From the NCBI GenBank assembly GCA_024195585.1, contig SWBL01000230.1, forward strand, positions 19,690 to 83,689: DNA of 64,000 nt. The letters are read 5' to 3'. Shown here in pieces: positions 42,745 through 55,245 of the stretch. The notes under the pieces are model-generated. The model made no database searches. It was not told where the DNA came from and saw only the letters and a program-made list of their open reading frames with translations. This DNA comes from Aureobasidium sp. EXF-3400 (Eukaryota > Ascomycota > Dothideomycetes > Dothideales > Saccotheciaceae). The translations under genes were made by a program, and so were the position numbers. The stretch's first letter is position 1. Each line of letters opens with the position of its first letter.

Positions 42745-43277
42745 GATTGCTGTGGTGTGTGATGTTGGGTGTGAAGGTTGGAAGTGGAAGATTGAATGTC
42801 ATGGAAGTCGCGATTCAATCATGTCGACTCGCACGACTTCGTCATTATTGGTATTGGGATGACCCTGTCTGCATATACAACTTTTTATCAACCATCAACA
42901 CAGACCCAAATCACTACGGCGATTGACGTAGATGTCAAGTATTCTGCGTAGTAGATGTACTGACTAATGATAATGCTTACCAGGGTCATTATAAGCAGTG
43001 TCTGAGAGTCACACTAAATGTCAACGTAATGTCAATTTACAGATGAGTGGAGTGCACCGAACGCAGTAATCACTCGTGTCAACGAACTTCCACAACACAA
43101 ACCGAACATTTGGAAGAGAGGAGAAAAGTCTTGATCAAATATGGTTTCATTTCGAATCGTACAATGGCTACCTCTTTTTGCGAGATTAATCCCCATATCG
43201 CCTATTGCGTCTACGCCATAAACACCTGCTCCCCAAACCTTTGATTTCAACGCCACATGCTAAACCGACATAATCTT
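42745..43277. other. Intergenic region between SYF2 and RVB1
   Basis: Promoter of minus-strand SYF2 and 3' flank of minus-strand RVB1; nothing else is visible. Confidence 0.4.
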
Positions 43278-44831
<1,554 letters not shown>

Positions 44832-45019
44832 GATACAGAATGTGTGGATGAGAATTGGATGTGGTGGATAGCTAGAACTAGAACTCCAAGGTCATGGAGA
44901 CGGAGCAACGAGCAGCCAGACCGGCGGACAATCTTCGGCCGCCGCCCAAAGTTGAAGGCCGCGACTCTATGAAGATGCATCTTGCAGTTACAACAAACCA
45001 CACATAACTTTAGCCCACC

Positions 45020-45725
45020 ATGGTGTCATTACTGCAGCGCATGCGCAAGCTGCAAACTGTATGTTTCATAATCTACCAATGCCTCGAAAACTACTGACAA
45101 GCACCGCAGAAGGTACCCAATTCTCACCACAGCCCGCCGCCAACCACCCAAAAATTGACATGAACACACACAGCTCCTGGCCATCCGTCTCGGTCCCGGC
45201 GCAGCAGTCCTGCCCAAAGAAATCTCCCGTATCCACATGCGCTTCGCTCCCAAGATCGACGGCGGCCACATGGGTCCCAGAAAGTTTTGGCGCCACGAAC
45301 TCGTCCGTCTAAAGTTCCACAACCCTGCCATCCCCATGACCCTCGACCGTACCGCCGCACAAACAGACCCTGCTCTGATGACTGTATTCTTCGCCGACCC
45401 GGAAGCCTCGCCGACCAGTGGTGCCGCTCCTACTACCAGCACAAGTGGAGACAAGGAACCCAGCAACTACTCGCCCAGCTCAAGGACAGAGACCATCGAC
45501 ATGACAAACCGCACCCAGGAGAACATTCTGGCTGATTTGGTCAGGATTACAAGTGCGAGACAGGTCGAGGCTACACAGGAAGAGTTGGAGACATTGCGTT
45601 CGCTCGAGGAGCAACGCCTTCGCAGCGAGAGAGACAGCAAGCTCAGTTTGGAGGTCAGAGAAAAGAAGAAGAGAGAGGAGGCTCTGCTGGCTCAGGCGAG
45701 AGGTGATGTTGCCTCGGCTGTCTAG
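45020..45725 (+). CDS. MRP49: Mitochondrial large-subunit ribosomal protein Mrp49 (mL61)-like
   Basis: Exons 45020-45058 and 45174-45725 (115-nt intron) encode 196 residues. The joined N-terminus reads MVSLLQRMRKLQTLLAIRLG, followed by GPGAAVLPKEISRIHMRFAP, GGHMGPRKFWRHELVRLKFHN and AIPMTL, the conserved core of the fungal thioredoxin-like L51/S25/CI-B8 family of mitoribosomal proteins. The central part is Ser/Thr-rich and the C-terminus is a long charged helix (EELETLRSLEEQRLRSERD). It should sit in the mitochondrial large subunit. The intron is twice the usual size but contains no usable frame. It shares a short bidirectional promoter with RVB1. Confidence 0.85.
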
Positions 45726-45977
45726 ACATGTCCAACGAGTCAATTCGTGTAAAATTATATCGTACGAGGGAAAGACGGCATTTCTGCATGGCGTTTGGAG
45801 GGTGGGATTACCAAATTTACTAGGTGTGTACAAAAGGGCACATGTCATTTCTGTTTCTTGAATGCACGCACTCGATCACTCAGAGATTGGTGTAAAGTCA
45901 CGTCACAGTACATACAGAGACGACTAAAAGACGAGCATGCTGGATTAGCCATGAATTGCTACAAGATTATTGGGAAA

Positions 45978-46933
45978 CTAAGCAGTTGCCATGCCGTTCC
46001 ACCATGCAAGACAGCCCAGGGCAAAGACAATGACCATGGCGTCTGCGACAACCGTCTGCCAGATGACAGCATATCTGCCCAGCATGCTGATGTAGTTGGA
46101 ATAGGGCTGAGGTACCAAGCCCGAATTTGCGATAGTAGCCAACCATCCACTTCCCTGCAATCTTCCCTTTTCCATAAAGTATCTGCTCGATTGCAACACA
46201 ACTTCGGCAGTCGCAAACATGTAGAACAATCTAGGACCAAAGTCTGAGTCCTGAAGAGAGGCTGAGCGAGAGAGCTTGCTGCCATTGAAGGTGCCGCTGG
46301 CTGCGATGTAGATGGCTAGGGCGAGAGCAAAGACGGCGTGAACGATGCGCCAGAGGTAGGTTGTGCCGGTGGGAGGCGAGGCTTGCTGCTGAGTTGCGCG
46401 TTGACCTTGCATCATGGCTTTGAGCATAGGAGGCAGGTCGTCCATGGCCGAGTCTGGGATGCCGCCTGCTGCTGAGGGATCTCCACTGAGCAATGACTGC
46501 ATCATCTTGAGCATGGGATCCTCGTCTTGCTGGCCGGGTCGCGCGAAGGGAGACTGCTGCTGCTGTTGTTGCTGTAGACGTGCGAGTTGGGTTTGGTCCG
46601 AGGGAGTGGGTGTCCAGTAGTGCTCGGAGATATCGACCTCGTCTGGGTCTTCGATGGATGCATGTTGTGGTGTCATGGTTGACATAGGCTGTGCGGTTTT
46701 CGTAGGAGTTTGTGTCATGGATGCTATAGAATGTATTAGTTCGGGATGTTTTTTTCTTGCTGTAGTGTGTTTGCATGCGACATACGCTCTTCTGGAGCAG
46801 GAGCTGGTCTTCCACTCAGCTGCGTGATGCGCGCCAGTCTGTCCGAGCCCTCGCTCTGGATCTTTGCATTGCGCTTCTCGCGGCGCAGACGAGCTGAACG
46901 CTGTGCCGGTGATTCTGTGTCGACGTCTGCCAT
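45978..46933 (-). CDS. GET2: Golgi-to-ER traffic / GET complex subunit 2
   Basis: Exons 46786-46933 and 45978-46723 (62-nt intron) encode 297 residues. Get2 is the ER-membrane receptor subunit that captures Get3 loaded with tail-anchored proteins. The N-terminus has the Get3-binding basic motif (QRSARLRREKRNAKI), then GSDRLARITQLSGR as in fungal Get2. A Gln-rich, Asp/Pro-rich linker follows (with a run of seven Gln) and an amphipathic DLPPMLKAMMQ segment. Three transmembrane helices occupy the C-terminal third: IVHAVFALALAIYIAA, a second around FYMFATAEVVL, and the last, VVADAMVIVFALGCLAWW. Topology and length agree with the family. Confidence 0.9.
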
Positions 46934-47307
46934 GACTTGTTGTTGTTTGTCTTGTCGTGTTATGCAACAGAAAGCTGGTCGCGCATGAGTTGGAATTCTA
47001 GAGCTCCACCTCGTCATGGCGGCACTTGCCGTCTATACCATTACCTCGACCACAACCTCCTCAAGTTCATCGAGTTTCTTCCTCGACTGAATTGAACTGC
47101 ATTTGTCTCGAGATTTCCGAGATCTTTCTGTCATTGTCTATCAAAGATCTGGCTTGTGGTGGTCGAGTTCGTCGGGTCCTGTTGTGCAACCATAACTTTC
47201 TGGCTGACCCCATTCCATGTGCCACCACCTATACTCGAATGCTTTCTAGGACCCGCCTTCGATTTCTTTGCCATACAGAACTCTGTCCTCGTCATTGCTT
47301 CCATACC

Positions 47308-48321
47308 ATGGGTCGGCATAACAAAGCAAAGTCGAGTGTACCTAAGAAGCCCCCTCTTACACATTTTCTTTGCATACCTCTTGTAAACCCAATCTCCCAA
47401 CCCCAACTAGAAATCAGTATTGGGAAGTTCAAGGAGAATGTCTGTTCTGTGACTGAAATCGAAACCTCTCAGGAAGCAGCATCAGCGGCAGAAAGCAATG
47501 TTTCTACACTGAGCCCTGAGGCAGTCAGACCATTGGGCTCGTTACATCTAACCCTTGGAGTCATGAGTCTAGACGAAGATAGACTGGCTCAAGCTACTAC
47601 ACTCCTTCAATCTCTCGATCTAGAGAACATGCTTCAAGAAGCAACATCACATCAAGCAAGCCAACTCAACACCATGGATGCCTCTACCACAACCCCTGAC
47701 CTAGCACTGTCAACTCCCTTGGCCACAGACCAAGCCGCAGCCACAGCCATAGTGCCCAGTCTGGAAAGTTCTCCTTTGACCCTTTCCCTTGAGAGCCTCG
47801 AAGCGATGCAATCACCCACAAAAACAAGCATCCTCTATATCCGCCCTCACGATCCAACAAACCGTCTTCAACCCCTATGTCAAGCACTGCGGAAAACCTT
47901 TATGGATGCCGGTTTACTAGTTCCTGACACACGACCACTGAAACTCCACGCCACAATCGTGAACACGATCTATATCAAGGGACGCAAAAAGAACAGGAAA
48001 CCAAAGTCTGAAGCAACCAAAGAAAAGGGCGAGGAGACCCAGGCTACAGAAATCAATCTGCCGTCATCTAAGAATACTCCCAAGGATAAGGATGTTGGGA
48101 TACAAGCCAATACACCCGATTCAGGTCATGGCCCGTCGGCGAGATCTTCGTTATATCTAGATGCCACGACCCTACTCTCTACATACAGATCTTATGTCTG
48201 GGCTTCTGATATTCCTATCTCGAAGATCGCTATCTGTGAGATGGGTGTCAAGAAACAGCTTTCCTCGACTGGCGAAGTGGTTGGAGAGGCTTATAAAGAA
48301 GTTGCAACTAGAGCTATCTAA
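47308..48321 (+). CDS. 2H phosphoesterase / AKAP7-like domain protein
   Basis: A single-exon frame; the ATG at 47308 (MGRHNKAKSSVPKK) is chosen because upstream in-frame sequence lacks coding character. The 337-residue product has two HxT-type motifs of the 2H (LigT/AKAP7) fold: HLTLGVM near residue 85 and HATIVNT near 215. The signature start LTHFLCIPLV and the C-terminal WASDIPISKIAICEMG also fit the AKAP7 phosphoesterase/ASCC1-like family, whose members act on RNA 2',3'-cyclic or 2',5' linkages or, in ASCC1, in alkylation repair. Two inserts, one Thr/Ala-rich (about residues 110-155) and one Lys/Glu-rich (225-275), enlarge the domain. The substrate is unknown. It is divergent from GET2, with 374 bp between the starts. 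Confidence 0.82.
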   Translation: MGRHNKAKSSVPKKPPLTHFLCIPLVNPISQPQLEISIGKFKENVCSVTEIETSQEAASAAESNVSTLSPEAVRPLGSLHLTLGVMSLDEDRLAQATTLLQSLDLENMLQEATSHQASQLNTMDASTTTPDLALSTPLATDQAAATAIVPSLESSPLTLSLESLEAMQSPTKTSILYIRPHDPTNRLQPLCQALRKTFMDAGLLVPDTRPLKLHATIVNTIYIKGRKKNRKPKSEATKEKGEETQATEINLPSSKNTPKDKDVGIQANTPDSGHGPSARSSLYLDATTLLSTYRSYVWASDIPISKIAICEMGVKKQLSSTGEVVGEAYKEVATRAI

Positions 48322-48570
48322 GAAATCACCTGCGGCATGATGCGATAGTTGAGAAGGACAGAGAGGGGTGTGTGAATTTGGAGACAGACGATGAGGAGTA
48401 TGAACATTGATTGGAAAGTTTCGACGCTGAGAATTAGTGCGATCTATGGATATCAAGAACGAGAAACAAGAAAAGAAAACCTCTCTCCCAACGCAGACAA
48501 AAGAAAGAACAACCGACGCAACCAAGAAGAAGTCAGAAACCTTCATCGCCAGCCATCCACCACTTCCTGC

Positions 48571-49473
48571 CTACTCATCCATGTTGCTCTGAGATGCAGT
48601 ACCACGCATGTGAGGAGGAACAACATTCTTTCTGCGCTCTTCACGCTCAGCAATCTCTTCAGCAGTCAACTCAGGCTTCTTGTTCTTGGGAGTACGGAGC
48701 TTGAAAGTTTCGTCCACAGTAGCATTGTGAAGCTTGTGGTGCGTGACTCCCTCGACGGGAGGTGCATCGCAATGCTCAGCAGGAGCTTCCACTGGGGCAG
48801 CTTCGGTGTGTGCTGTGGACCGAGTAACCTTTTCAGCCGAGGCAGCTTCCTTTGAAACTGTGGGCTGAGCAGCCTTTTCCTTTCCGGCGAACTTCTTTGC
48901 CAGCTGCTCAACAGTGAGGTGAGCTGGAGGCGATGCTCGAGGGGCGGCAACGCCTCTGGTGGCCAGCTTGTTGCGAGAAGTAGCGTTACGGTTGTTGTTG
49001 GTGTTGCGGTATGGAGTTGCTCTGGCAGGACCACGTTGTTGCTTGGGGTTCTGCTGGCGAGGACCTTGGTTTTGTTGTTTGTGAGGTTGAGTTGCAGTGC
49101 TTCTGACAAAGATGTTGATACGTGAAGTCTCGTTGTCGAGATCAGAGTCGAGTTTGTCTTTCGAGACTTGACGGATAAGATTGTGGACCTCTCTGCGCTG
49201 ATCACGCTTCAAAGGAATGGAGCGGATGTCGTTGAAGTTGACGGACTGAGTAGGATCCTTGAGATAGAGGGAGAGCTTTTCCTTGGCAGTGCCCTCAAAC
49301 ATAGACAGGAGACGCTGAGTAGGATTGATGGTGGCGGTCATGAGTGTTGCTCCGTGAGGATTCTTGAGGGCGGAGAGCTTCTCCTGGAGAGGACGGGACT
49401 TGATGCAGACGCGAAGCTGATCAAGGTCCTCGGCAGACAGGAAGACAATGGTGGGTGCTGCGGAAGACATGTT
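48571..49473 (-). CDS. R3H-like / nucleic-acid-binding fungal protein (tentative)
   Basis: A single-exon frame of 300 residues if the ATG at 49471-49473 (MSSAAPTIVFLSAEDL) is used; the upstream extension looks like 5' UTR. The first 140 residues seem folded: helical segments around LDQLRVCIKSRPLQEKL, then a segment with KRDQRREVHNLIRQ and SRINIFVRS that resembles an R3H module (R-x3-H in RREVH). The rest is Gln/Asn/Arg-rich (QQNPKQQRGPARA) and Ala/Glu/Thr-rich, and ends in a charged helix EEIAEREERRKNVVPPHMRG that suggests an RNA-associated protein. Family assignment is not secure. Confidence 0.65.
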   Translation of the reverse strand, partial: NMSSAAPTIVFLSAEDLDQLRVCIKSRPLQEKLSALKNPHGATLMTATINPTQRLLSMFEGTAKEKLSLYLKDPTQSVNFNDIRSIPLKRDQRREVHNLIRQVSKDKLDSDLDNETSRINIFVRSTATQPHKQQNQGPRQQNPKQQRGPARATPYRNTNNNRNATSRNKLATRGVAAPRASPPAHLTVEQLAKKFAGKEKAAQPTVSKEAASAEKVTRSTAHTEAAPVEAPAEHCDAPPVEGVTHHKLHNATVDETFKLRTPKNKKPELTAEEIAEREERRKNVVPPHMRGTASQSNMDE

Positions 49474-50431
49474 TGCGATAGAGTATGATGGTTGGTAAAG
49501 TTGAAGTGTGTTCTTGCCAGAATTGCTCTTGATGGAAGATGTATGCAACGAAGGGATGGGATGAAGAACTTGCAGTGATGTTGGTTTGAGAAAGAAAGAA
49601 GATTGGGGACTCGAAAAAGAGTTTTGTCCAGCCACCTGCTATTGTCGTAACCATTGTCACAAGTCTTCAATAGCCAGTCAATAGCTAGTAAATGGGTGTG
49701 AATGGGACAATAGCAGTGGAGACTCGACGTAAGTGGTCGTGAAGGGGCTTTTGGATTCAGTGTAAGTGAAAAGCGGAAAAAACGAGAAGTGAAAGCTACC
49801 TCACCCTGTACTTGTTTCTACCGTGACTTCATGGTTGACCATTCTCCCAGGTGAGCACTTACAAAAACGAAGCTGTAGCGATGCACACCGACTTGCCAAC
49901 TGAAAGTGTGGCCATGGAGATGTGATGCAGTAACACCTATCAAAAGATGCCAGACCTGTCGAAGAAGATAAGCTTCACAAGGACTAAATCTTTGACCGGA
50001 TGAAAAGCACTGAACACCGGCATGATGATAATGATGGAAAATAAGAATGCGAGAGCGAGCGACTCTGTTGGTCGGTTGCCTTCCTGGCAGAGGTGCTGCA
50101 GAAGGCGCTTTCCTTCACGAAATTTGATCAAGAGAGCCTGACTTCCACTTACATGGCGGGTTACATTCTATCAAGGTCGTGTCGGATGACTGATCTTTGT
50201 GAGATGATGGATCAGACTCTCGTGAGGTGTTTCGAATCGGTTAAAGTCGGTGCTCAGGTGTTTAACCATGCCACACGGATAGGGCCGATACCGCGGCCAA
50301 GGCCGGAAGCGTCATTGCCCCAGCTCTTGTCTCCAGGATTCAGAACGACCATCGCTGGCGTGTTTAACTTTTGGAGTCACACACTTCTTTTTCTCATCAG
50401 CCGTCATTCATCACCTTCATTCATAGACAAG
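49474..50431. other. Intergenic region between divergent R3H-like and aspartate aminotransferase genes
   Basis: Should hold two promoters. A near match to the CpcA site (GGAGTCA, about 50373) lies upstream of the aminotransferase. No gene or repeat was recognised. Confidence 0.4.
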
Positions 50432-51923
50432 ATGCTTTCAGGATCCAGAACTGCTTTGAGAGCTTCTGCTCAAGCTTCCAAGCTTCGTCTGCAACTGCAG
50501 TCCAGCATCAGAGCCGCCTCGGCCTGGTCGCAAGTGCCTCAGGGACCTCCCGTTAGTCGCACAACACCTTGTAGCAAAGACCAGTACTAACAGAGATGTA
50601 GGATGTAAGCACGGTCCAAACACCGCACGACCAACAGTAAACTGACCATCCAGGCCATTCTTGGTATCACCGAGGCCTTCAAGGCTGACAGCCACCCCGA
50701 GAAGATCAACCTTGGTACGATTCAACCGCGCCATCAACAAGAGACAACATCTGACCATTCCAAGGTGTTGGCGCATACCGTGACGACAAGGGCAAGCCCT
50801 ACGTCCTGCCCTCAGTAAAGGAAGCCGAGCAAAGAGTCGTCAAGAAGAACCTTGACAAGGAATACGCTGGCATTACTGGTGTACCCGACTTCACCAAGGC
50901 CGCCGCTATCCTCGCATACGGTCCCGACTCGGCACCCCTTAAGGAGGGCAGAGTCGTCATCACTCAGTCCATCTCTGGTACTGGTGCCCTCAGAATCGGT
51001 GGTGCTTTCCTCGAGCGTTTCTACCCCGGCGACAAGACCATCTACATCCCCAACCCCAGTTGGGCCAACCACAATGCTGTCTTCAAGGACTCAGGCCTCA
51101 AGGTCGAGAAGTACCGCTACTACAACAAGGACACCATCGGCCTTGATTTCGAGGGTATGGTCGAGGACATCAAGAACATGCCCAAGGGCAGCATTGTCCT
51201 TCTCCACGCTTGCGCTCACAACCCCACTGGTGTCGACCCCACCGAGGACCAATGGCGCGCTCTGAGCGACGTCGTCAAGGAGAACGGCCACTACCCCTTC
51301 TTCGACATGGCCTACCAGGGCTTCGCCAGTGGAGACACTGACAAGGATGCTTTCCCCATTCGCCACTTCATCAAGGAGGGCCACAACATCTCGCTCTGCC
51401 AGAGTTTCGCCAAGAACATGGTTAGTCTTTCTGGAGGCCTGTACAGTGATGCGCGCATGCTAAAGTTGCCTAGGGTCTCTATGGTGAGCGTGTTGGTGCC
51501 TTCTCCATCGTTTGCGCCGATGCCGACGAGAAGAAGCGTGTCGACTCTCAGATCAAGATCCTGGTCCGCCCTCTTTACTCCAACCCTCCCGTCCACGGTG
51601 CCCGTGTCGCTTCTACCATCCTGAACGACCCCGAACTCAACAAGCAATGGTTGGGTGAGGTCAAGGGCATGGCTGACCGTATCATCACCATGCGTGCTCT
51701 CCTCAAGGAGAACCTCGAGAAGCTCGGTAGCAAGCACGACTGGAGCCACATCACCAGCCAAATCGGCATGTTCGCCTACACTGGTCTCAAGCCTGAGCAG
51801 ATGGACACCCTGGCCAGGGAGCACAGCGTCTATGCCACCAAGGACGGCAGAATCTCCGTCGCTGGTATCACCTCTGCCAACGTCAAGCGCCTTGCCGAGT
51901 CCATCTACAAGGTCACCGGTTAG
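50432..51923 (+). CDS. Aspartate aminotransferase, mitochondrial type, with a 3-nt exon
   Basis: Exons 50432-50551, 50602-50604, 50654-50714, 50765-51420 and 51474-51923 give 429 residues. The enzyme interconverts aspartate/2-oxoglutarate and oxaloacetate/glutamate; the Arg/Ser/Ala-rich first 30 residues are a mitochondrial presequence. The family start W-x-x-V-PQGPPDAILG requires an Asp between exon 1 (ends PQGPP) and exon 3 (starts AILG). The only source is GAT at 50602-50604, bounded by TAG and GTAAGC, so a 3-nt micro-exon is inferred. Other signatures are [43 protein letters not shown] and the PLP lysine in [18 protein letters not shown], itself restored by the last splice. The C-terminal domain is complete. 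Confidence 0.93.
50602..50604 (+). other. Putative 3-nt micro-exon (GAT, Asp)
   Basis: An upstream intron with a TACTAAC branch site (50585-50591) ends in ATGTAG, and a downstream GTAAGC donor begins at 50605. Exactly three bases remain, encoding the conserved Asp of the GPPD motif. Confidence 0.75.
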
Positions 51924-53620
51924 ATCAGAATACTAATATCTGCCTTTTGACGAAGTATGTAATGTAGGATATGGAAAATGCGATTTGTAGAACAAAATTC
52001 AGAGTTTTAGACCAAAGAAGAGCATCAGTCATAATCCATGATGATAACCTGCTTCTATAAGCTCGTTATAGATGTTTGGCTACCCCGAGTGTCAAACCTG
52101 TCTCATGACAGCATGCAGTCGAAGCTTGTGCACGTACAAATGCTGTCGCAACACAAGAGGCTCTTTTCCAAACAGCCCCTGAGCTTGCAATCTTGCGATC
52201 GTCAAGTGTCGAAGCACGATCGCGTGGCAGTTGTGGCGCAGAAATAGGTCCGGAAGTCGGCGCGCTTACGAGGAAGATGTCTTTTGGTTTCGGTTTGCAC
52301 ACCGCGATTTGCTCAACGGTGGAGAAGAGAAGAATCCCTGTCTCACAAAATGAGGAAACAAGAATCACCGTTCGATCGTAACGTGGAACAAACTCATGTC
52401 GAACAGACCATTTTCTTGAGCAACGCAGAAGGGACATGTATCCAGAAAAGGAGAATGCATATGTATCTACTTCAATTCTTACTGCCTACTTGGTACCTAG
52501 AAAAATGGTTGAAGAGCCTCCAACCGAAGGTACAGGGTCATCGTTCAGCAAGGATTACATCATAATTTTTAGCCGCTAAAGTGGTGGCCATGTGGCTTGG
52601 AATTTGGCGTCTTCACGTTCATCTTCTTTGGGACAAACTGCCGAGAAGTTGAAAAGATATCTGAACGCTTCACAAGGAGATGAGCTGCTCCTGCTGCTTC
52701 TATCTAGTCTTATAGACCTGACAGCTGAAGTAGCAGTTACCACGAGAGAAGCAGGGGCTGGTACTGCATGGGATGTAGAGCCTCAGGGTTTCTCGAGAAT
52801 GAGAGCACGAGAACGTCATAGTCGATCCTCTGGGCAGGAGTGAAGGCGGAGAGGAGACCGAGGTGAAGTTCTTCATCAAAGAGAAATGAGCATCTTCTAG
52901 GGACTCGTACGACCTTCGATTCCAGGTTCTTTACGAGCGTAGAGAACGGAGAAAAAGTATAAACAGTGCAGGAAGTCGAGCTTATCAGGAGTTTGTTTGT
53001 ATTGTTCGGTGAGGCGGGCAGCTAGTTGACTAGGTAGGCATGAAGCGGGAAATCAGGGATATGGCAAACGGTGGTTCAGCGCGCTTCGACTCGTTAAATC
53101 TTTCAAGTTGGCCGAGGGGAACCCCACCATGGCACTACTGGGTTTGAAGCGTTAGTCTGGCGTGGGCACGGCTTCGACTTCCAATCCGAACATGCACTCG
53201 TTCCGTACACAGACTCCTCGTCCTCCATTCCTTTTCCCATCCTACTAGCCTCTTCCCCCCCACTTCGACTTCAGTCCCTCGTGTGTGTTGATTTCCTTGA
53301 CGACTCACGACTGCTTCGCGTCTTCTTCAGCTAGGAACTCTCCATCCATCCTCCCTCACCAGACGTCATTCGTCCGTGCAGAATTTGAACAGGAAACGCC
53401 TCGATCGCCCTTCGAACAGCATCGTCTGCTCAGCTTCCTCGTGACCTTGCCATCGCAAACATCTAGTTTTTGGACCACTCGACCCCGTCAGGCCATCTCC
53501 CAGGTCAACAGGTCAACAAGCTTGCCACGCGACTCTCTCGAACACCACAACCTCAACCCAGCGAACGCATCAACTTCACCTCTTTTTACTCCGAAAGCCC
53601 TTTGCTAAACGCACGCCAAA
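51924..53620. other. Intergenic region of about 1.7 kb without a supported gene
   Basis: Open frames up to about 120 codons look random. The final 400 bp are C/T-rich with many short pyrimidine tracts, probably the promoter and leader of YPD1. Confidence 0.4.
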
Positions 53621-54210
53621 ATGCCTGCAGCTGAAGTCAAGGTACACAGCAGCAACGACCGTCTTTCCGCAGAATCCGGGCGCTAATACAGAGGTGAATA
53701 GAACGAGGACGGTCCCATCGGCCTTGGCGACTTTGGCGACAACATCGATGTCGCAACCTTCGAGCAGATCCTCGAGATGGACGACGATGAGGACGAGAGA
53801 GAATTCAGCAGGAGCATTGTCTTCGACTTCTTCCAGCAAGCCGACAGCACATTCGACAAGATGGATGAGAACATGTGCGTATCTTCTGAACTCCATGCCT
53901 ATGAGTGGCGTACAAAAGCATGAGCCCAAGCTGACTCGGTCCATACAGTGAGAAGAAGGATCTCGCCCAACTCAGCGCCCTCGGTCACTTCCTCAAGGGT
54001 AGTAGCGCAACACTTGGTCTGACCAAAGTCAAGGACCACTGCGAAAAGATCCAGCACTACGGCGCACACAAGGACGAGACCGGCACACGCGACGAGCCCG
54101 ATGTTGAGGTCTGCCTCGACAACCTCAAGGTCTCCATCGCACAAGCAAAGAAGGAGTTCAAGGTCGTCGAACGCCTACTGAGAAGATTCTACCACGATGA
54201 TGACGAGTAA
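53621..54210 (+). CDS. YPD1: Histidine phosphotransfer protein Ypd1
   Basis: Exons 53621-53641, 53702-53874 and 53949-54210 (introns 60 and 74 nt) encode 151 residues. Ypd1 relays phosphate from hybrid histidine kinases to the response regulators Ssk1 and Skn7 upstream of the HOG MAP-kinase pathway. The HPt four-helix bundle is recognisable: FEQILEMDDDEDEREFSRSI, FFQQADSTFDKMDENI, and the phosphorylation site LGHFLKGSSATLG with His78. The C-terminal helix carries LKVSIAQAKKEFKVVERLL. The length is that of fungal Ypd1. The first exon encodes only seven residues. One phosphotransfer gene per genome is usual in ascomycetes. Confidence 0.95.
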
Positions 54211-55245
54211 ACGAGAGTAAAGCAGAGGAAGAATCTACACATCAATGAGACAAAAAGTCATGAATTCAATACCACACACACGCATCCATTCGAGATCAAC
54301 AAAAAGACATGGGTTTGGCATGTACACTTCCCCCTTTTCTGGCCCTCTATACACCTTTGAACCCCTGCCAGTATTGCTTTCCGCCATCTTTTCCTCTTGG
54401 TTGCGCTCGCTGTTTTTCACATCCTGTTTGCATAGCACCTTCCTTTTCGTAGCTTTTGTCTTTCTTGCACGATGGGATTAATAAGTTTCCTCGTCCCGAC
54501 TCGTTCAGAGCAAGTTGAAAAGATACTGATACCGATGCTACCATCTCCTTACCGTTCTCTCAACTTTGCTTTCCATGAACCAGCTCCATCTTTGTCCTCA
54601 ATCATCGAGGCATGGACTTTTGCCAGTTCTTGCCCTTGGACAACTCTCATGTCATGTTCTCGCCTTTTGATACCTCGGTCTTGATATTTTAGGTAGGCGA
54701 CCTTCAACACAGTTACCTCGTTCTCCCCTTCCTGAGCCCTGACTTAGCACGCTTCTCTTATCATCTCTTTTGCCTACTAACAGTTATGGGAGATCGTAGC
54801 AACGATGCTACAAAGCTGAATACTCTCAATCACGCACTCTTAGCTCCAGCCAAATCTTGGGTGGAAGCCACTGAATCACATGTATATAATAATGACGAGC
54901 AAAACTTACTTCACAAGGGAAGAATGGTGTAGTCCTGAGAAGGGGGTTACAGGGCTTAGGTCAAGTTTTGTAGGATAGATTGCTTCGATTTGTAAGGGTA
55001 ATGTTTTTGTCTGTCTGCTGGCATATACGGATATCGACAAGCACTCAAGAAGCCGCTTCCTTCACTACGTCGATCAAACCGAGATCAATTCCGAACATCC
55101 ATAACTTTCTTCTAACGTCCTGGGCTGGAATATGCTTTGCCCACACCTCATAAAACCTATACTTCTTTGCCGGATAATTTGTTGACTCCCATCCCTACAC
55201 CATAAACAATTCTTGTCTCATCGCAGGCTTCTCCTATGTTCCTGT
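54211..55245. other. Intergenic region between convergent YPD1 and the GT34 gene
   Basis: Long 3' flanks; no gene, RNA or repeat recognised. Confidence 0.4.
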
